A stretch of DNA of 64,000 nucleotides, taken from contig CAVXVR010000004.1 of assembly GCA_963765285.1 (NCBI GenBank), forward strand, positions 744,001 through 808,000, read 5' to 3'. A program made the translations under genes and the position numbers. Source of the stretch: CAVWZH01 sp963765285. GTDB taxonomy: Bacteria; Acidobacteriota; Terriglobia; Terriglobales; Acidobacteriaceae. The notes under the pieces were generated by a model that was not told the origin of the DNA, did no database searches, and saw only the letters and a list, made by a program, of their open reading frames with translations. This document shows, one piece after another, positions 1-12,273 of the stretch; within the stretch, counting starts at the first letter, position 1; the number at the start of each line of letters is the position of its first letter.

Positions 1-921
1 ACCATCAACTATCACCGCCCGCTGGTCAACAACCGCAAAGTCTGGGGCGGAGTGGTGCCGTATGGCCAAGTGTGGCGTGCGGGAGCCAATGAAAATACCG
101 TCATCGAGTTCAGCACGCCGGTAATGGTGGAAGGTCAGCCGCTGGCCGCGGGCCGATACGGCCTGCACATGCTGCCGGGAGAAAACGAGTGGACGGTGAT
201 CTTTTCCAAGAATTCCACGTCCTGGGGCAGCTTTACCTACGATCAGAAGGAAGACGCTCTGCGGGTGACGGTGAAACCGCAAGCCGCCGACATGCACGAA
301 GCCCTGACCTACGATTTTGCCAACCCGAAGGCCGACTCAACCGTGGCTACGCTGGAGTGGGAAAAGGTCGCGGTGCCCTTCAAGATCTCGGTCAACGTCA
401 ATCAGGTGATGGACGACAGCCTGCACCGCCAGCTTCGCGGCCTTGCCCAGTACACCTGGATGAGCTGGGACGATGCCGCCAACTACCTGCTGGCCAGCAA
501 GGCGAACCTCGATGAAGCGCTCAAGTATTCCAACACTTCCATCGACAACGAGGACCGCTACGACAACGAGATAACGAAATCTGCGGTGCTGAAAGCCCTG
601 GGTCGTAAGGACGAAGCACAGGCGACGGAAGACAAAGCGCTCGCACTGGCCAGTCCACTGCAAATCCACATATTCGCTCGCGGATTGCAAGGCCAGGGCC
701 AGCAAGACCGGGCATTCCAGATTTTCCGCGTCAACGCGCAGAAGCATCCTGATCAGTGGTTTATCCATTCTGGCCTGGCGCGAATCTCCTGTTCGCAGGG
801 AGACTTTGCCGCTGCGGCAAAGGAAATGAAACTTGCCCTTGCAGGCGCGCCGGACAACCAAAAAACCTACGTTGAAGGATTGGTGAAGCGGCTGGAAGCG
901 AAGGAGGACATTAACAAGTAG
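1..921 (+). CDS. DUF2911 domain protein with TPR-like C-terminus (5' partial)
   Basis: The reading frame is open from the first base, so the N-terminus lies outside the window. The first ~120 visible residues match the DUF2911 pattern: a Tyr-His-Arg-Pro-Leu start, then VPYGQVWRAGANENT, then an aromatic-rich beta domain with 'LAAGRYGLHMLPG' and 'W-VIFSKN'. From about visible residue 150 the protein becomes helical, with spaced Ala/Tyr/Leu residues resembling degenerate TPR units ('LDEALKYSNTSI', 'KALGRKDEAQATEDKAL', 'GDFAAAAKEMKLAL'). DUF2911 proteins are usually exported and of unknown function; the TPR tail suggests protein-protein contacts. It ends in TAG and is followed by a repeat-rich spacer. 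No catalytic role can be assigned. Confidence 0.85.
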   Translation, partial: TINYHRPLVNNRKVWGGVVPYGQVWRAGANENTVIEFSTPVMVEGQPLAAGRYGLHMLPGENEWTVIFSKNSTSWGSFTYDQKEDALRVTVKPQAADMHEALTYDFANPKADSTVATLEWEKVAVPFKISVNVNQVMDDSLHRQLRGLAQYTWMSWDDAANYLLASKANLDEALKYSNTSIDNEDRYDNEITKSAVLKALGRKDEAQATEDKALALASPLQIHIFARGLQGQGQQDRAFQIFRVNAQKHPDQWFIHSGLARISCSQGDFAAAAKEMKLALAGAPDNQKTYVEGLVKRLEAKEDINK

Positions 922-937
922 TCCCGGCACCCTTAGG

Positions 938-1104
938 GTGGTCATCCCGAAGTCCCCGCGGTTTCTCCAGCGGAGCGAGGGATCTGGCGGGGACCGTCAA
1001 CGGCGCACGCTCACGCGGCACAGCGGAGCTTTTACCGCAAACAAGACCCACGCAAGATCCCTCACTCGGCTGAACTGCGCCGAGTTTCGGGATGACTCAG
1101 GGAT
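938..1104. repeat. Intergenic palindromic repeat, 'TCGGGATGAC' family, copy 1
   Basis: The spacer between the DUF2911 gene and hbd holds 'GTCATCCCGAAG..CGGAGCGAGGGATCT' at its left end and, at 1061-1096, a 36-nt block containing CTCGGC-TGAACT-GC-GCCGAG and ending TTTCGGGATGAC. The 36-nt block recurs at 9268-9303 with one mismatch. The ends are inverted (GTCATCCCGAA / TTCGGGATGAC), so the whole unit could fold. Confidence 0.75.
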
Positions 1105-1140
1105 GAAAATTGTACGTGTGGTTAAAGGATCGACCGGGCC

Positions 1141-2052
1141 CTACGCCTTCTTGCCGACTGGTTCCCGGGTTTCACCAACCGAGTGGAGAGTGGAGGTCTC
1201 GGGATACTCGTAAACTCCCCGCCCCGATTTCCGCCCCAGCCGCCCGGCTTTCACGTACTGCACCAAAAGTGGTGCAGGCCGGTATTTCTCGCCGAGGGTT
1301 CGGTGGAGGTATTCGAGGATGTGCAGCCGCGTATCCAGCCCGACCAGATCCACCAGCTCGAACGGCCCCATTGGATGGTTCAAGCCTAACTTTAAGGCTT
1401 TGTCGATATCTTCTGCCGAGGCAATGCCTTCCTGCAACATATAAAATGCCTCATTGCCGATCATGGCGTTGATCCTGCTGGTGATGAAGCCGGGAGATTC
1501 TTTGATCACTACGACTTCTTTGCCCATGCGCTTGCCCACTTCGGCCGCGGTAGCGAGGGTATCGTCGTCGGTCTCGAGCGCGCGCACAATTTCGAGTAGC
1601 TTCATCTTGTGAACGGGATTGAAAAAGTGCATGCCCAGGATTTTCCTGGCGCGGTAAGTGACGCTGGCGATCTCGGTGACGCTGAGCGAGGAGGTGTTTG
1701 AAGCGAGAATGGTTCCCGGGCGGCAAATTTTGTCGAGCAGAGTAAAGATTTCGATCTTCGACTCCATCTCTTCGGGGACGGCTTCGATGACCAGATCGGC
1801 CTCGCGAGCCGCTTGCTCAACCGAATCCGCGTATTCCAACCGGCCCATAGCAGCCTTGGCATCTCCGGCGGAAACCTTGCCGAGGTCCACGGCCTTATCT
1901 AAGTTTGTACGAATTTCGCTTTCCGCTTTGCGCAGCGCGTTGGGAAGCAGGTCTTCGAGGATGGTGCGATAGCCACCGAGCGCCGCCACATGGGCAATGC
2001 CGCGGCCCATGGTTCCCGCGCCGATGACCGCGATCGTCTCGACTCGGGCCAC
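1141..2052 (-). CDS. hbd: 3-hydroxyacyl-CoA (3-hydroxybutyryl-CoA) dehydrogenase
   Basis: This 303-residue soluble enzyme should oxidise or reduce 3-hydroxyacyl-CoA/3-oxoacyl-CoA with NAD(P), in beta-oxidation or butyrate-type metabolism. The N-terminus has the Rossmann motif GAGTMG at residues 11-16. The family signature HFFNPVHKMKLLEIV (catalytic His, with the paired Glu downstream) lies near residue 140, and the C-terminal helical domain has 'NHPMGPFELVDLVGLD'. The length is slightly over the usual 280-290 because of a short C-terminal tail. The start is GTG at 2052, three bases after the stop of the small gene on the same strand, so the two are probably co-transcribed and translationally coupled. 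FadB-like bifunctional proteins are excluded by size. Confidence 0.93.
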   Translation of the reverse strand: MARVETIAVIGAGTMGRGIAHVAALGGYRTILEDLLPNALRKAESEIRTNLDKAVDLGKVSAGDAKAAMGRLEYADSVEQAAREADLVIEAVPEEMESKIEIFTLLDKICRPGTILASNTSSLSVTEIASVTYRARKILGMHFFNPVHKMKLLEIVRALETDDDTLATAAEVGKRMGKEVVVIKESPGFITSRINAMIGNEAFYMLQEGIASAEDIDKALKLGLNHPMGPFELVDLVGLDTRLHILEYLHRTLGEKYRPAPLLVQYVKAGRLGRKSGRGVYEYPETSTLHSVGETREPVGKKA

Positions 2053-2055
2053 GAG

Positions 2056-2241
2056 TTAGGCTCCCTTGTCCAAGGTCGCCACGATGCTGTTCAAGTTGGC
2101 CCCGGCGGCCCGCAAGTTTTCCGCCAGGCGCTTTTTTTCTTCCGCGTCCATGGCCGGAATAAACGCATTGATACGCCGCAGAGTGGTGACAATGTCGTCT
2201 ACGTAGTTGATGAGACGGATGAGTTCGCCGCTGGTTCCCAT
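2056..2241 (-). CDS. Small helical protein upstream of hbd
   Basis: A 61-residue protein with an ATG start and an AGGAG ribosome-binding sequence about 11 bases upstream. It is almost entirely predicted helix with charged and Leu/Ile-spaced residues (EEKKRLAENLRAAGANLNSIVATL) and has no signal peptide, membrane segment or Cys. Only 3 bases separate its stop from the GTG start of the hydroxyacyl-CoA dehydrogenase, which argues for a joint transcript. I do not recognise a family; a small subunit or regulator of the dehydrogenase is only a guess. Confidence 0.6.
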   Translation of the reverse strand: MGTSGELIRLINYVDDIVTTLRRINAFIPAMDAEEKKRLAENLRAAGANLNSIVATLDKGA

Positions 2242-2330
2242 AATTCCGTTCGCTCCTGGTGTTCGCTTTAGCGAACCAAACCATTCTCAACGGTGCGGAG
2301 GATTTAGTAAAGAAGACGATGCAGCGTTGA

Positions 2331-2412
2331 TTAACCACAAAGGACACTAAGGGACACTAAGGAAACCCTAAAGGGTCCATCCTTCGTGTGACTTCGTGTC
2401 CTTCGTGGTCAA
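2331..2412. repeat. Inverted repeat, 'TTAACCACAAAGGACAC' family, copy 1
   Basis: Two arms, TTAACCACAAAGGACACTAAG on the left and a CTTCGTGTCCTTCGTGGTCAA-type arm on the right, face each other across about 40 bases containing a second small AAGG/CCTT palindrome. The unit lies in the spacer between convergent M20 and divergent small-protein transcripts. Related copies lie at 13203-13285, 14269-14374, 16228-16317 and 36067-36098. Confidence 0.8.
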
Positions 2413-2453
2413 TGAATGTTAGCCATCTTTTCTGACGCGTCGACGATCCGCTC

Positions 2454-3966
2454 CTACTTCACCGCCGCCATCTCATACAAATAATCCACGAACGAGCGCA
2501 CCGCTCCATCCATGCCCTGGACTTTCGGGTTCGCGGATTCGATCACGTAGTACTCATCCGGCGCGTGGGCGCCGCTGCCGTGGCCGAGGCCGAAGTGGCC
2601 CGCCGCCAGATGCAGCGGATCGCCGGTGAACACATACCCCGGCCAGGAACCGGCGCTGCGCGGCAGAATCACCGGATCGATTCCGTCGCGCTTGTACACC
2701 TCGATCTGTGCCCGAATGAGCCCAGCGTCTGCCGAAGTGCTGTTGGGATCGTAGCCCCCGGTCATGTTGACTTCGATGTCCGCGAAACCATGCTTCGCCA
2801 GATGCGCCTTGAGCGCGGCCAGGGCCTCGGTGGCTTTCATATCGGGCACGAGGCGCATGTCGATTTTCGCGACAGCTTTGTGCGGAAGAATCGTCTTGCC
2901 GCCCGGTCCGGTGTAGCCGCCGACCAAGCCTTCGATGTTAACCGTCGGCCGCGACTGCAGCAGTTCGAGGGCTTCTTCCCAGCCCACATCATGTACCCAA
3001 TGCTCCACGCCAAGTTGCTTCTTGGCGACACTTTCGTCGAGGCGGCGCGCCGCGTTCGCAATCATCGCCCTCTCGGCCGGAGAGATTGGCCGAGCCTTGT
3101 CGGCAAAGCCTTCAATGGCAGGCGTGTTTCCGTCGGGCGAAACCAGCGTGACCAAAGCTTCCACCAGATGCCACGCCGGACTATCGAGCCGGGCTTTGTT
3201 GCTGGAGTGAACATCCTTGCGCGGGCCGCGACCCCAGCGCTCACCGCTCGACACCAACTCCAACTCGACCACGCCCTTAGCTCCCAGAGTCATGGTCACT
3301 TGGCCGTCTAATTCCTGCTCGGCCGAAGGCATAAATACGCCGCTGCATTTTCCCAGCGCGGCCAGCACTTCCGGACGGCGCACGATTTGCGGAAAATGCG
3401 GGCGAACCAATTTCCTCTTCACCCTCCGCCACGAACACCAGGTTCACCGGCAGCTTGCGGCTCGCGCCGCGAATGGCGTGCAGCGCCGCCAGAAACGATG
3501 CCTCCGGACCCTTCTGATTGACCGCGCCGCGGCCGATCACAACCTTGCCCAAGCCCGGCTTGTCGACCAGCGCCGCGGCCCACGGCGGCGATGACCACTC
3601 CGCCGGATCCACTTGCTTGACGTCGTACATGAAGTAGAGGCCGAGAGTGCGCGGCGCGCCAGCATCGAGCGTGGCGAAAATACCGGGCTGGCCGTCGGTG
3701 GGAATTTTCGTGACCTGGTCAAAGCCCGCTTCGCGCAGAAAGCGCATGGTCAGCTCGCAGCCTTCGTTCACGCCACGGTTCTCCGCGGCGATCGAGGGCT
3801 GCGAAATCCATTCTTGCAGGCGGTGCAGCGCCTCGTCGTGGCGCGCTTCGATCTGTTTCTGGATTGCGCTGAGATCGTTGTTTGGGTCGACTGCGAATCC
3901 GTTTCGCGACAGGGCAAGCGTGGCCGCGCCTGCCGCCGCGCCGTGCAGAAAGCTTCGTCGGTTCAT
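2454..3966 (-). CDS. M20-family metallohydrolase-like protein, Tat signal, one frameshift
   Basis: Two overlapping reading frames join into one 503-residue M20/M25/M40 peptidase-like protein if one base is removed from the GGG at about 3400-3402 (minus-strand TCGCCCGCAT read as TCGCCGCAT, giving SPHFPQIV). The N-terminus MNRRSFLHG followed by an Ala-rich stretch is a twin-arginine signal. The catalytic domain keeps 'AEGEEEIGSP' (metal Glu, ~183-185) and a late 'GHGSGAHAPDEY' His. The His of the usual GHYDVQP motif is Met113 (YFMYDVKQ), and the Asp of GRGxxDxKG is Asn150 (GRGAVNQKG). A lid/dimerisation domain follows. Peptidase activity is therefore doubtful; it may be a divergent subfamily. 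The frameshift may be a sequencing error (see findings). Confidence 0.85.
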
Positions 3967-4118
3967 GCGTGGGAGGATAATCGGAGCGAGTGGGTAGTGT
4001 CCAGCGTGCGTCGGCTCTGCGATTCAGGGCCTGCGTGTGCGCCCGTTTGGGGCGAATGATTCCAAAGATTTTGAGAGCGGAGATGCGGGACGGGCCCCGC
4101 CCTTCGACTCCGCCCAGG

Positions 4119-4151
4119 CCCCGCTTCTCGCAAAAACCGCGAGAAACGGGG
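4119..4151. repeat. Large hairpin in the divergent M20/propeller promoter region
   Basis: Thirteen-base arms CCCCGCTTCTCGC and GCGAGAAACGGGG (12 of 13 pair) enclose the loop AAAAACC. It lies between two genes reading outward, so it cannot be their terminator. It resembles a REP-like intergenic element; I see no other copy in the window. Confidence 0.6.
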
Positions 4152-4243
4152 CACCGCACCATCGGCATCCCCATCGGTATCCACATCGCTCCCCTTGCAG
4201 TTCTGCTAATCTTTTCTCTTCTAATAACTGAGCTCCCGGCATA

Positions 4244-5410
4244 TTGAGAAAACTTCTCGTCCTCGTGGTCGCACTTCCGGTCCTCGGTGGGCTCGGCTGG
4301 TGGTATTTCCACGAGCGGGCGCTGCCTGACTACGGGCCCGCCTACCGCGAATACGCTTACATCACTAATGGCAAGAGCAATACGGTCAGTGTGATTGATC
4401 TGCGCACCTTTGAACCTGCCAAGACGATCCGGGTCGGCAGCGAACCGACCGGCATCGCGGCTAACAGCAAGAAAAATGAAATCTATGTGGTGAACAGCGG
4501 GTCGAATAACGTCAGCGTGATTGATGCCGAGCGAAATGAAGTGGTGGCGACAATTGGCGTGCACGGCAAACCCTACTTCATTGATGTTTCTCCTGACGGC
4601 AAACGGGCTTACGTAGCGAATTCCGCATCGAACAATGTCTCCGTGCTGGACTTGGCCACGCATACCGTAGTCGGAAACGTCCGCGTCGGTATAGGGCCCG
4701 GACTGGCACGGGTTTCGCCGGATGGCAAGACGGTGGTCGTCAGCAATCGTGGCGAGAACAGCGTTTCGCTGATTGACGCCGGGCCTCTCAAGGTCCGCAG
4801 CACGATCCCGGTATGTCAGCAGCCTGAGGACATTGCCGTCCTGCCGGACGACAGCAAGGCTTTTGTGGCCTGCTCCGGGTCAGCGCAGGTCGCCTCGATT
4901 GATCTGAGGACGGACAAAGTGCTGGCCTTGCTTGACGTGGGGAAAACACCGGTGAATCTGACCGTGAAACCGGATGGTGGCGAATTGATCGTCGCTAACT
5001 TCGATTCGAACAATATTTCGATGATCGAGACCACCACCAACGAAGTGGGAGGAAGTTACTTGATCGGCACGCAACCGTCGCGCGGACTGGTCACCTCGGA
5101 CAACTCGCGCCTCTATGTGAGCAATTTCGGTTCAGACAACGTGGCGGTCTATGACATCGATATCGGAAAGGTAATCGCGTCCCTGCCCGTGGGCAGCCAC
5201 CCCGATGGGCTGGCGCTATCGCGCAGTGAGAACTATCTGCTGGTGCTCAATTCGCAATCGGGCGATGTAACCGTGATTCAGAAGCGGAGACCCCGCAAGA
5301 AGTTTGAGCCAGGCGAGTATTCTCTGCTCACTATGATCCCGGTGGGCTTGCAGCCCAATAACATTGTGGTGAAATCGTTTCTGCTAACGAAGCCTGCAAA
5401 ATCGAATTGA
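4244..5410 (+). CDS. YVTN-family beta-propeller protein, membrane-anchored
   Basis: This 388-residue protein begins with a hydrophobic segment (LLVLVVALPVLGGLGWWYF) that can act as an uncleaved signal anchor. It is followed by about seven blades of the YVTN/surface-layer type, each about 42 residues: 'YITNGKSNTVSVIDLRT', 'YVVNSGSNNVSVIDAER', 'YVANSASNNVSVLDLAT', 'YVSNFGSDNVAVYDID'. Such propellers act outside the cytoplasm, often as binding platforms or next to c-type cytochromes; the ligand is unknown. The only start I can find is TTG at 4244, with no strong ribosome-binding site, so the true N-terminus is uncertain. The gene stands alone, divergent from the M20-like gene. Confidence 0.85.
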   Translation: MRKLLVLVVALPVLGGLGWWYFHERALPDYGPAYREYAYITNGKSNTVSVIDLRTFEPAKTIRVGSEPTGIAANSKKNEIYVVNSGSNNVSVIDAERNEVVATIGVHGKPYFIDVSPDGKRAYVANSASNNVSVLDLATHTVVGNVRVGIGPGLARVSPDGKTVVVSNRGENSVSLIDAGPLKVRSTIPVCQQPEDIAVLPDDSKAFVACSGSAQVASIDLRTDKVLALLDVGKTPVNLTVKPDGGELIVANFDSNNISMIETTTNEVGGSYLIGTQPSRGLVTSDNSRLYVSNFGSDNVAVYDIDIGKVIASLPVGSHPDGLALSRSENYLLVLNSQSGDVTVIQKRRPRKKFEPGEYSLLTMIPVGLQPNNIVVKSFLLTKPAKSN

Positions 5411-5483
5411 GGTTAAAGCAACGCGCAGGAACTTCCTGGGTCGTGGCGCAACGGGCCGCTGCACCGCACGGGCCAGCATCTCA

Positions 5484-5927
5484 TCATGCCACCTTGGGAG
5501 CGTGCATCTGCTCGTAGCCTTCGACCACGTAGCAAAGCGCACGGTCGAAGAAGTGATCGAGCAAACGCAACAACTCCAGTTCTCCCATAAGTTCGTGTGG
5601 CGATTTTAGAAAGCCCTGGTCTTCCACGAAGTCCCACAGGTTCTCTTTGGTCAGCATGATAGCCCAGCAGACATCGGCCAGAGCCACATCTTGGGTAGCC
5701 CGGCGAGCACCCAGCGCCGCGTAGCGGTTCTCAATCTCGCCTTCCTTGGAGTTCAACAGCCACTCACTGAGATGGCGGTAGATTTCGAATGCGCGCTCAC
5801 GCAGTTCGCTGACTGGCACTTTCTGCAGATCTCGCGTGTGGGAAGAAACTTGTAACTTCTGGACCAGGCCGGAGGCCAGTTCGTCGGAATGAGTTTCGAT
5901 GAGATGCACAAGTCGAAGAGCGATCAT
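5484..5927 (-). CDS. RsbRD N-terminal-like sensor domain protein
   Basis: A 147-residue, mostly helical cytoplasmic protein. The pattern 'LIETHSDELASGLVQKLQ ... LRERAFEIYRHLSEWL ... YAALGARRATQDVALADVCWAIMLTKENLWDFV' resembles the N-terminal domain of RsbT co-antagonist RsbRD (globin-like helical sensor). No STAS domain follows, so it is a stand-alone sensor or adaptor. The ATG at 5927 is chosen because GGAGG lies 7 bases upstream; the TTG at 5939 would overlap that site. Its neighbour SecA looks unrelated. A PP2C phosphatase of the RsbU kind is encoded 17 kb away; a functional link is speculative. Confidence 0.7.
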   Translation of the reverse strand: MIALRLVHLIETHSDELASGLVQKLQVSSHTRDLQKVPVSELRERAFEIYRHLSEWLLNSKEGEIENRYAALGARRATQDVALADVCWAIMLTKENLWDFVEDQGFLKSPHELMGELELLRLLDHFFDRALCYVVEGYEQMHAPKVA

Positions 5928-6092
5928 GTCACCCTCCAACGCTCGGACACCTCTATTCTACGCCATATCAGCAAGTCAGCCATAGCGCACCGAGCTAAAT
6001 GCCGGCGCTGGGAGCGACGCCTCACCGGATTTCCAGGAACTGACGCCCCTAGGGCTGTACCGCTTTACGAGACTGGAAAGTTCCTGCAGCAG

Positions 6093-9107
<3,015 letters not shown>

Positions 9108-9199
9108 AGCTGAAGTTCCTTCGCAAGGCACACGCCCGCTGTTTAGAAGCCTAGCACATTAGATGCGGCACGAGCGGGTAAGGAGCAGGGCTCTTAGCC

Positions 9200-9304
9200 C
9201 CGCAGATCATCCGAGGGACCGTAGGCGATCCGCGCGAGATCCCCTTCGACTTCGCTCAGGGCATGCTCTCACTCGGCTGAACAGCGCCGAGTTTCGGGAT
9301 GACA
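9200..9304. repeat. Intergenic palindromic repeat, 'TCGGGATGAC' family, copy 2
   Basis: Positions 9268-9303 repeat the 36-nt block at 1061-1096 with one mismatch (AAC-A-GCGCC instead of AAC-T-GCGCC), preceded by a 'GAGATCCC' / 'CTTCGCTCAGGGCATG' segment. It lies in the divergent spacer between secA and the acyl-CoA synthetase gene. Confidence 0.75.
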
Positions 9305-9391
9305 TCTTGAGAGACGGTATGTCCATTGCCGCCCGCGCACCGCAACGCCAGTTTCCTGTATATTTCCTCGCTGACCTTTTCGCGCCAACCC

Positions 9392-12140
9392 ATGCCCACT
9401 TTCTATGCCAGCTTCGTGGAATGTGCTCAACGTTGGCCTGAGAATGTCGCACTGGAAATCCAGCGGCGCGAGCGCGTCGAGAGCTACACCTACGCTGAAA
9501 CGCGGCGCATGGCCGAATCTGTCGCCTGCTGGCTTGACCAGCAGAAACTAGAGCCGGGGACGCGGTGCGCGATTCTGGCGGATAACCATCCCCGCTGGGT
9601 GGTGGCATTTCTGGGCATTATTGCGGCCGGACACACCGCCGTCCCCCTGGATACGGCGCTGCACACCGACCAGGTGATCAAGCTGCTGAAGGACAGCGGC
9701 GCTTCGCTGATCTTCTGTGACGGCAAACATTTGCCGGCCGCAGCGCAGGCTGCCGCCGAGCTGCGTTCAAAGGTCGTGCTTACCGATTTAGCTGGCGCCG
9801 ACAAACCGGCGGCTGAATCGGCACACCTAGTGGGAACCCTCGATAGCATCTTTGCCACTTCGCCAGAAAGCTTCGTTCCAGTCGAATCTTCGCCGGAAGA
9901 GGTCGCTTGTCTTCTCTACACCTCCGGAACGACCGCGGATCCGAAAGGCGTCATGCTGACTCATGCCAACCTGCTTGGCGAGGTGGACGCGGTCTTCAAA
10001 CGGGTTCATGTCAATCATGAAGATGCGATCCTTGGCGTACTGCCGCTCTTCCATGTGCTCTCCCAGATGGCCAATCTGCTTTTGCCCTTAGTCAAGGGAG
10101 CGCGCGTGGTCTATCTGGAAACGCTGAACACCACTGAACTGTTGCGCGCGCTACAGGAACGGCAAATCACCCTGTTCGCTGTCGTACCCCAGTTTTTCTA
10201 TTTAATTCACGAGCGCATCTTCAAAGAAGTCGCGCAGCGCGGCCGCCTCGCGCGGGTCGGATTGCGGGCCCTGATGAGTGTGAATCGCGGGTTGCGATCC
10301 CTCGGCCTCAACGCCGGCCGGATCTTTTTCGGCAAGCTGCACGCCACTTTCGGCGAACGCATGCATTATCTGGTAACCGGAGGCTCCCGTTTTGATCCGC
10401 AAATCGGGCGTGACTTCCATGCGCTCGGCATCGATGTGTTTCAAGCCTATGGACTTACAGAAACCACGGGAGGCGCGTTCCTCACTTCAACTGATCACAA
10501 CGTGATCGGATCAGTCGGCCCACCGCTGCCCGGAGTGGAAGGTAGAATCGTCGATCCGCAGCCGACGGAAGAAGGCGCACCACCTGCCGGTGAAATCGCT
10601 ATCCGTGGCGACATTGTGATGAAGGGCTACTGGAATCGTCCCGACGCCACTGCAGCCGTGTTGCGCGAGGGCTGGCTCTATACCGGCGACCTCGGTTACT
10701 TCGACGCACGGGGTAATCTTTTCATCACGGGCCGCAAGAAAGATGTCATCGTTCTCAGCAACGGCAAGAATGTCTATCCCGAAGAAGTCGAAGCGCATTA
10801 TCTGCAATCGCAGTTCATCAAAGAAATTTGCGTCATGGGGATTGAAGGTCGGCGCCGGGGATCCCATGTCCGACCGTCTATATGCAGTCGTGGTGCCCAA
10901 CTTCGAATTGCTCAAGCAGCGCAAGATCGTAAACGCGAAAGAAGTGATCCGTTTCGACATTGAGGGCCTATCGGCAAAACTGGCATCGACCAAACGGATT
11001 GGGAGCTACGAAATCTGGCAATCGGACCTGCCCCGTACGACCACGCGAAAGCTGAAGCGGTTCGAGATCGAAAAAACCGTCCGCGCAAATCAGGCAAAAG
11101 GGCAATCGCAGGATTCGGCGCTAGCCTCGGAAAAACCTCTGACCGCCGAGGAGATTGCGTGGCTCGACCAGCCCGACGTTGGGCGGGCGCTTAAAGTCAT
11201 TCGAGATGCGGCAAGCGCTCCACCGGCAGTGATCCGGCCGGCGGATAGTCTGGAACTCGACCTTGGCCTCGATTCGATGCAGCGGATTGAGATGCTGGTG
11301 GCGCTGGAGAAAGAACTGGGGGGCGACCTCGAGGAGTCGCGCCTTGCCGAAATTTATTCCGTGCGGGAATTGGTGGATGCGGTCCGCGAAAGCGCGGCCG
11401 GTGGAGAAAAGCGAGCGCACCAACACTTTGCCGGATGGAAAGAGGTTCTGCGGGAAGATCCGACCGACCCTGAAGTGTTGGCGCTGGTCAAGCAAAACTC
11501 AATCGCGGAGAGCTTCTGGTTCGCGGTGAGCCGGGTGCTGCAGATGTTCGCCGTCGACCACTTCCCGGCGTACGTGAGCGGCCTGGACAAATTGCCGCAG
11601 TCGGGTCCATTTCTCATTTGTCCCAATCATCAAAGTTTTATCGACCCGGTCATTATGGCTGCATTTCTGCCGTGGCGCGTGTTTCACAACGCCTTCGCAG
11701 TCGGGACCAGCGACATCTTCGGCGCGGGCCCTATGCGCATGCTGGCCCATTGGCTGCGGGTTGTGGTCGTCGATCCCGACGCCAACCTGGTCCCAGCAAT
11801 GCGCGCGGGTGCGTTTGGATTGCGCCATGGGCGCGTGCTTTTGCTATATCCCGAGGGTGAGCGCAGCATCGATGGCGCTCCCAAGGTCTTCAAGAAAGGT
11901 GCGGCGATACTCTCCATTCACTTGCAGGCGCCGATTGTGCCGGTTGCGATCGACGGATTTCATGAGGTCTGGCCGCGAGGCAAGAAGTTCTTCCAGAAAT
12001 TCGCGCCGGTGAAAATGAAATTCGGCGATCCCATTGAGCCGCCGCCGGAGTCCGAAGCTTCCGAAGCTGCTTATGAGAAGCTGACGGCCGATCTGAAGGC
12101 GCGGGTGGTAGAGATGTGGGAGGAACTGCGGCACCAATAA
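9392..12140 (+). CDS. Acyl-CoA/acyl-ACP synthetase + ACP + PlsC acyltransferase fusion, one frameshift
   Basis: Read with one base removed near 10847-10856, this is a 915-residue three-module protein. Residues ~1-560 form an AMP-binding long-chain fatty acid ligase, with P-loop 'YTSGTTADPKG', 'QAYGLTETTGG' and 'YTGDLGYFDARGNLFITGRKKD'. Residues ~610-680 form a carrier domain whose phosphopantetheine Ser lies in LGLDSMQ. Residues ~720-915 form a PlsC-type acyltransferase with the HX4D motif NHQSFIDP and 'PEGERS'. The module set implies activation of a fatty acid, loading on its own carrier and transfer to a lysophospholipid or glycerol-phosphate acceptor, comparable to E. coli Aas but with reversed order and an extra carrier. 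The ATG at 9392 begins the conserved fold; the frame extends 66 bases upstream without conserved sequence. Confidence 0.88.
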
Positions 12141-12143
12141 ACT

Positions 12144-12206
12144 TGTCATTCTGAGCGGAGTGGCTGCTTCGCGAAGGCGAAGCAGCTGCGGAGTCGAAGA
12201 ACCCCT
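12144..12206. repeat. Intergenic repeat, 'TCATTCTGAGCG' type with perfect hairpin
   Basis: Just after the acyltransferase stop, CTTGTCATTCTGAGCGGAG leads into a perfect 10-base inverted repeat, GCTGCTTCGC (12163-12172) and GCGAAGCAGC (12177-12186), with loop GAAG, then GAGTCGAAGAACCCC. It could terminate transcription poorly, since there is no T run; it reads as an interspersed REP-like element. Confidence 0.65.
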
Positions 12207-12273
12207 GGTCTGCATGCACCCGTTGTGACGTCGCAAGGCGTTCTCAAACCGGGCGCCTGCAAACGATAATGAA

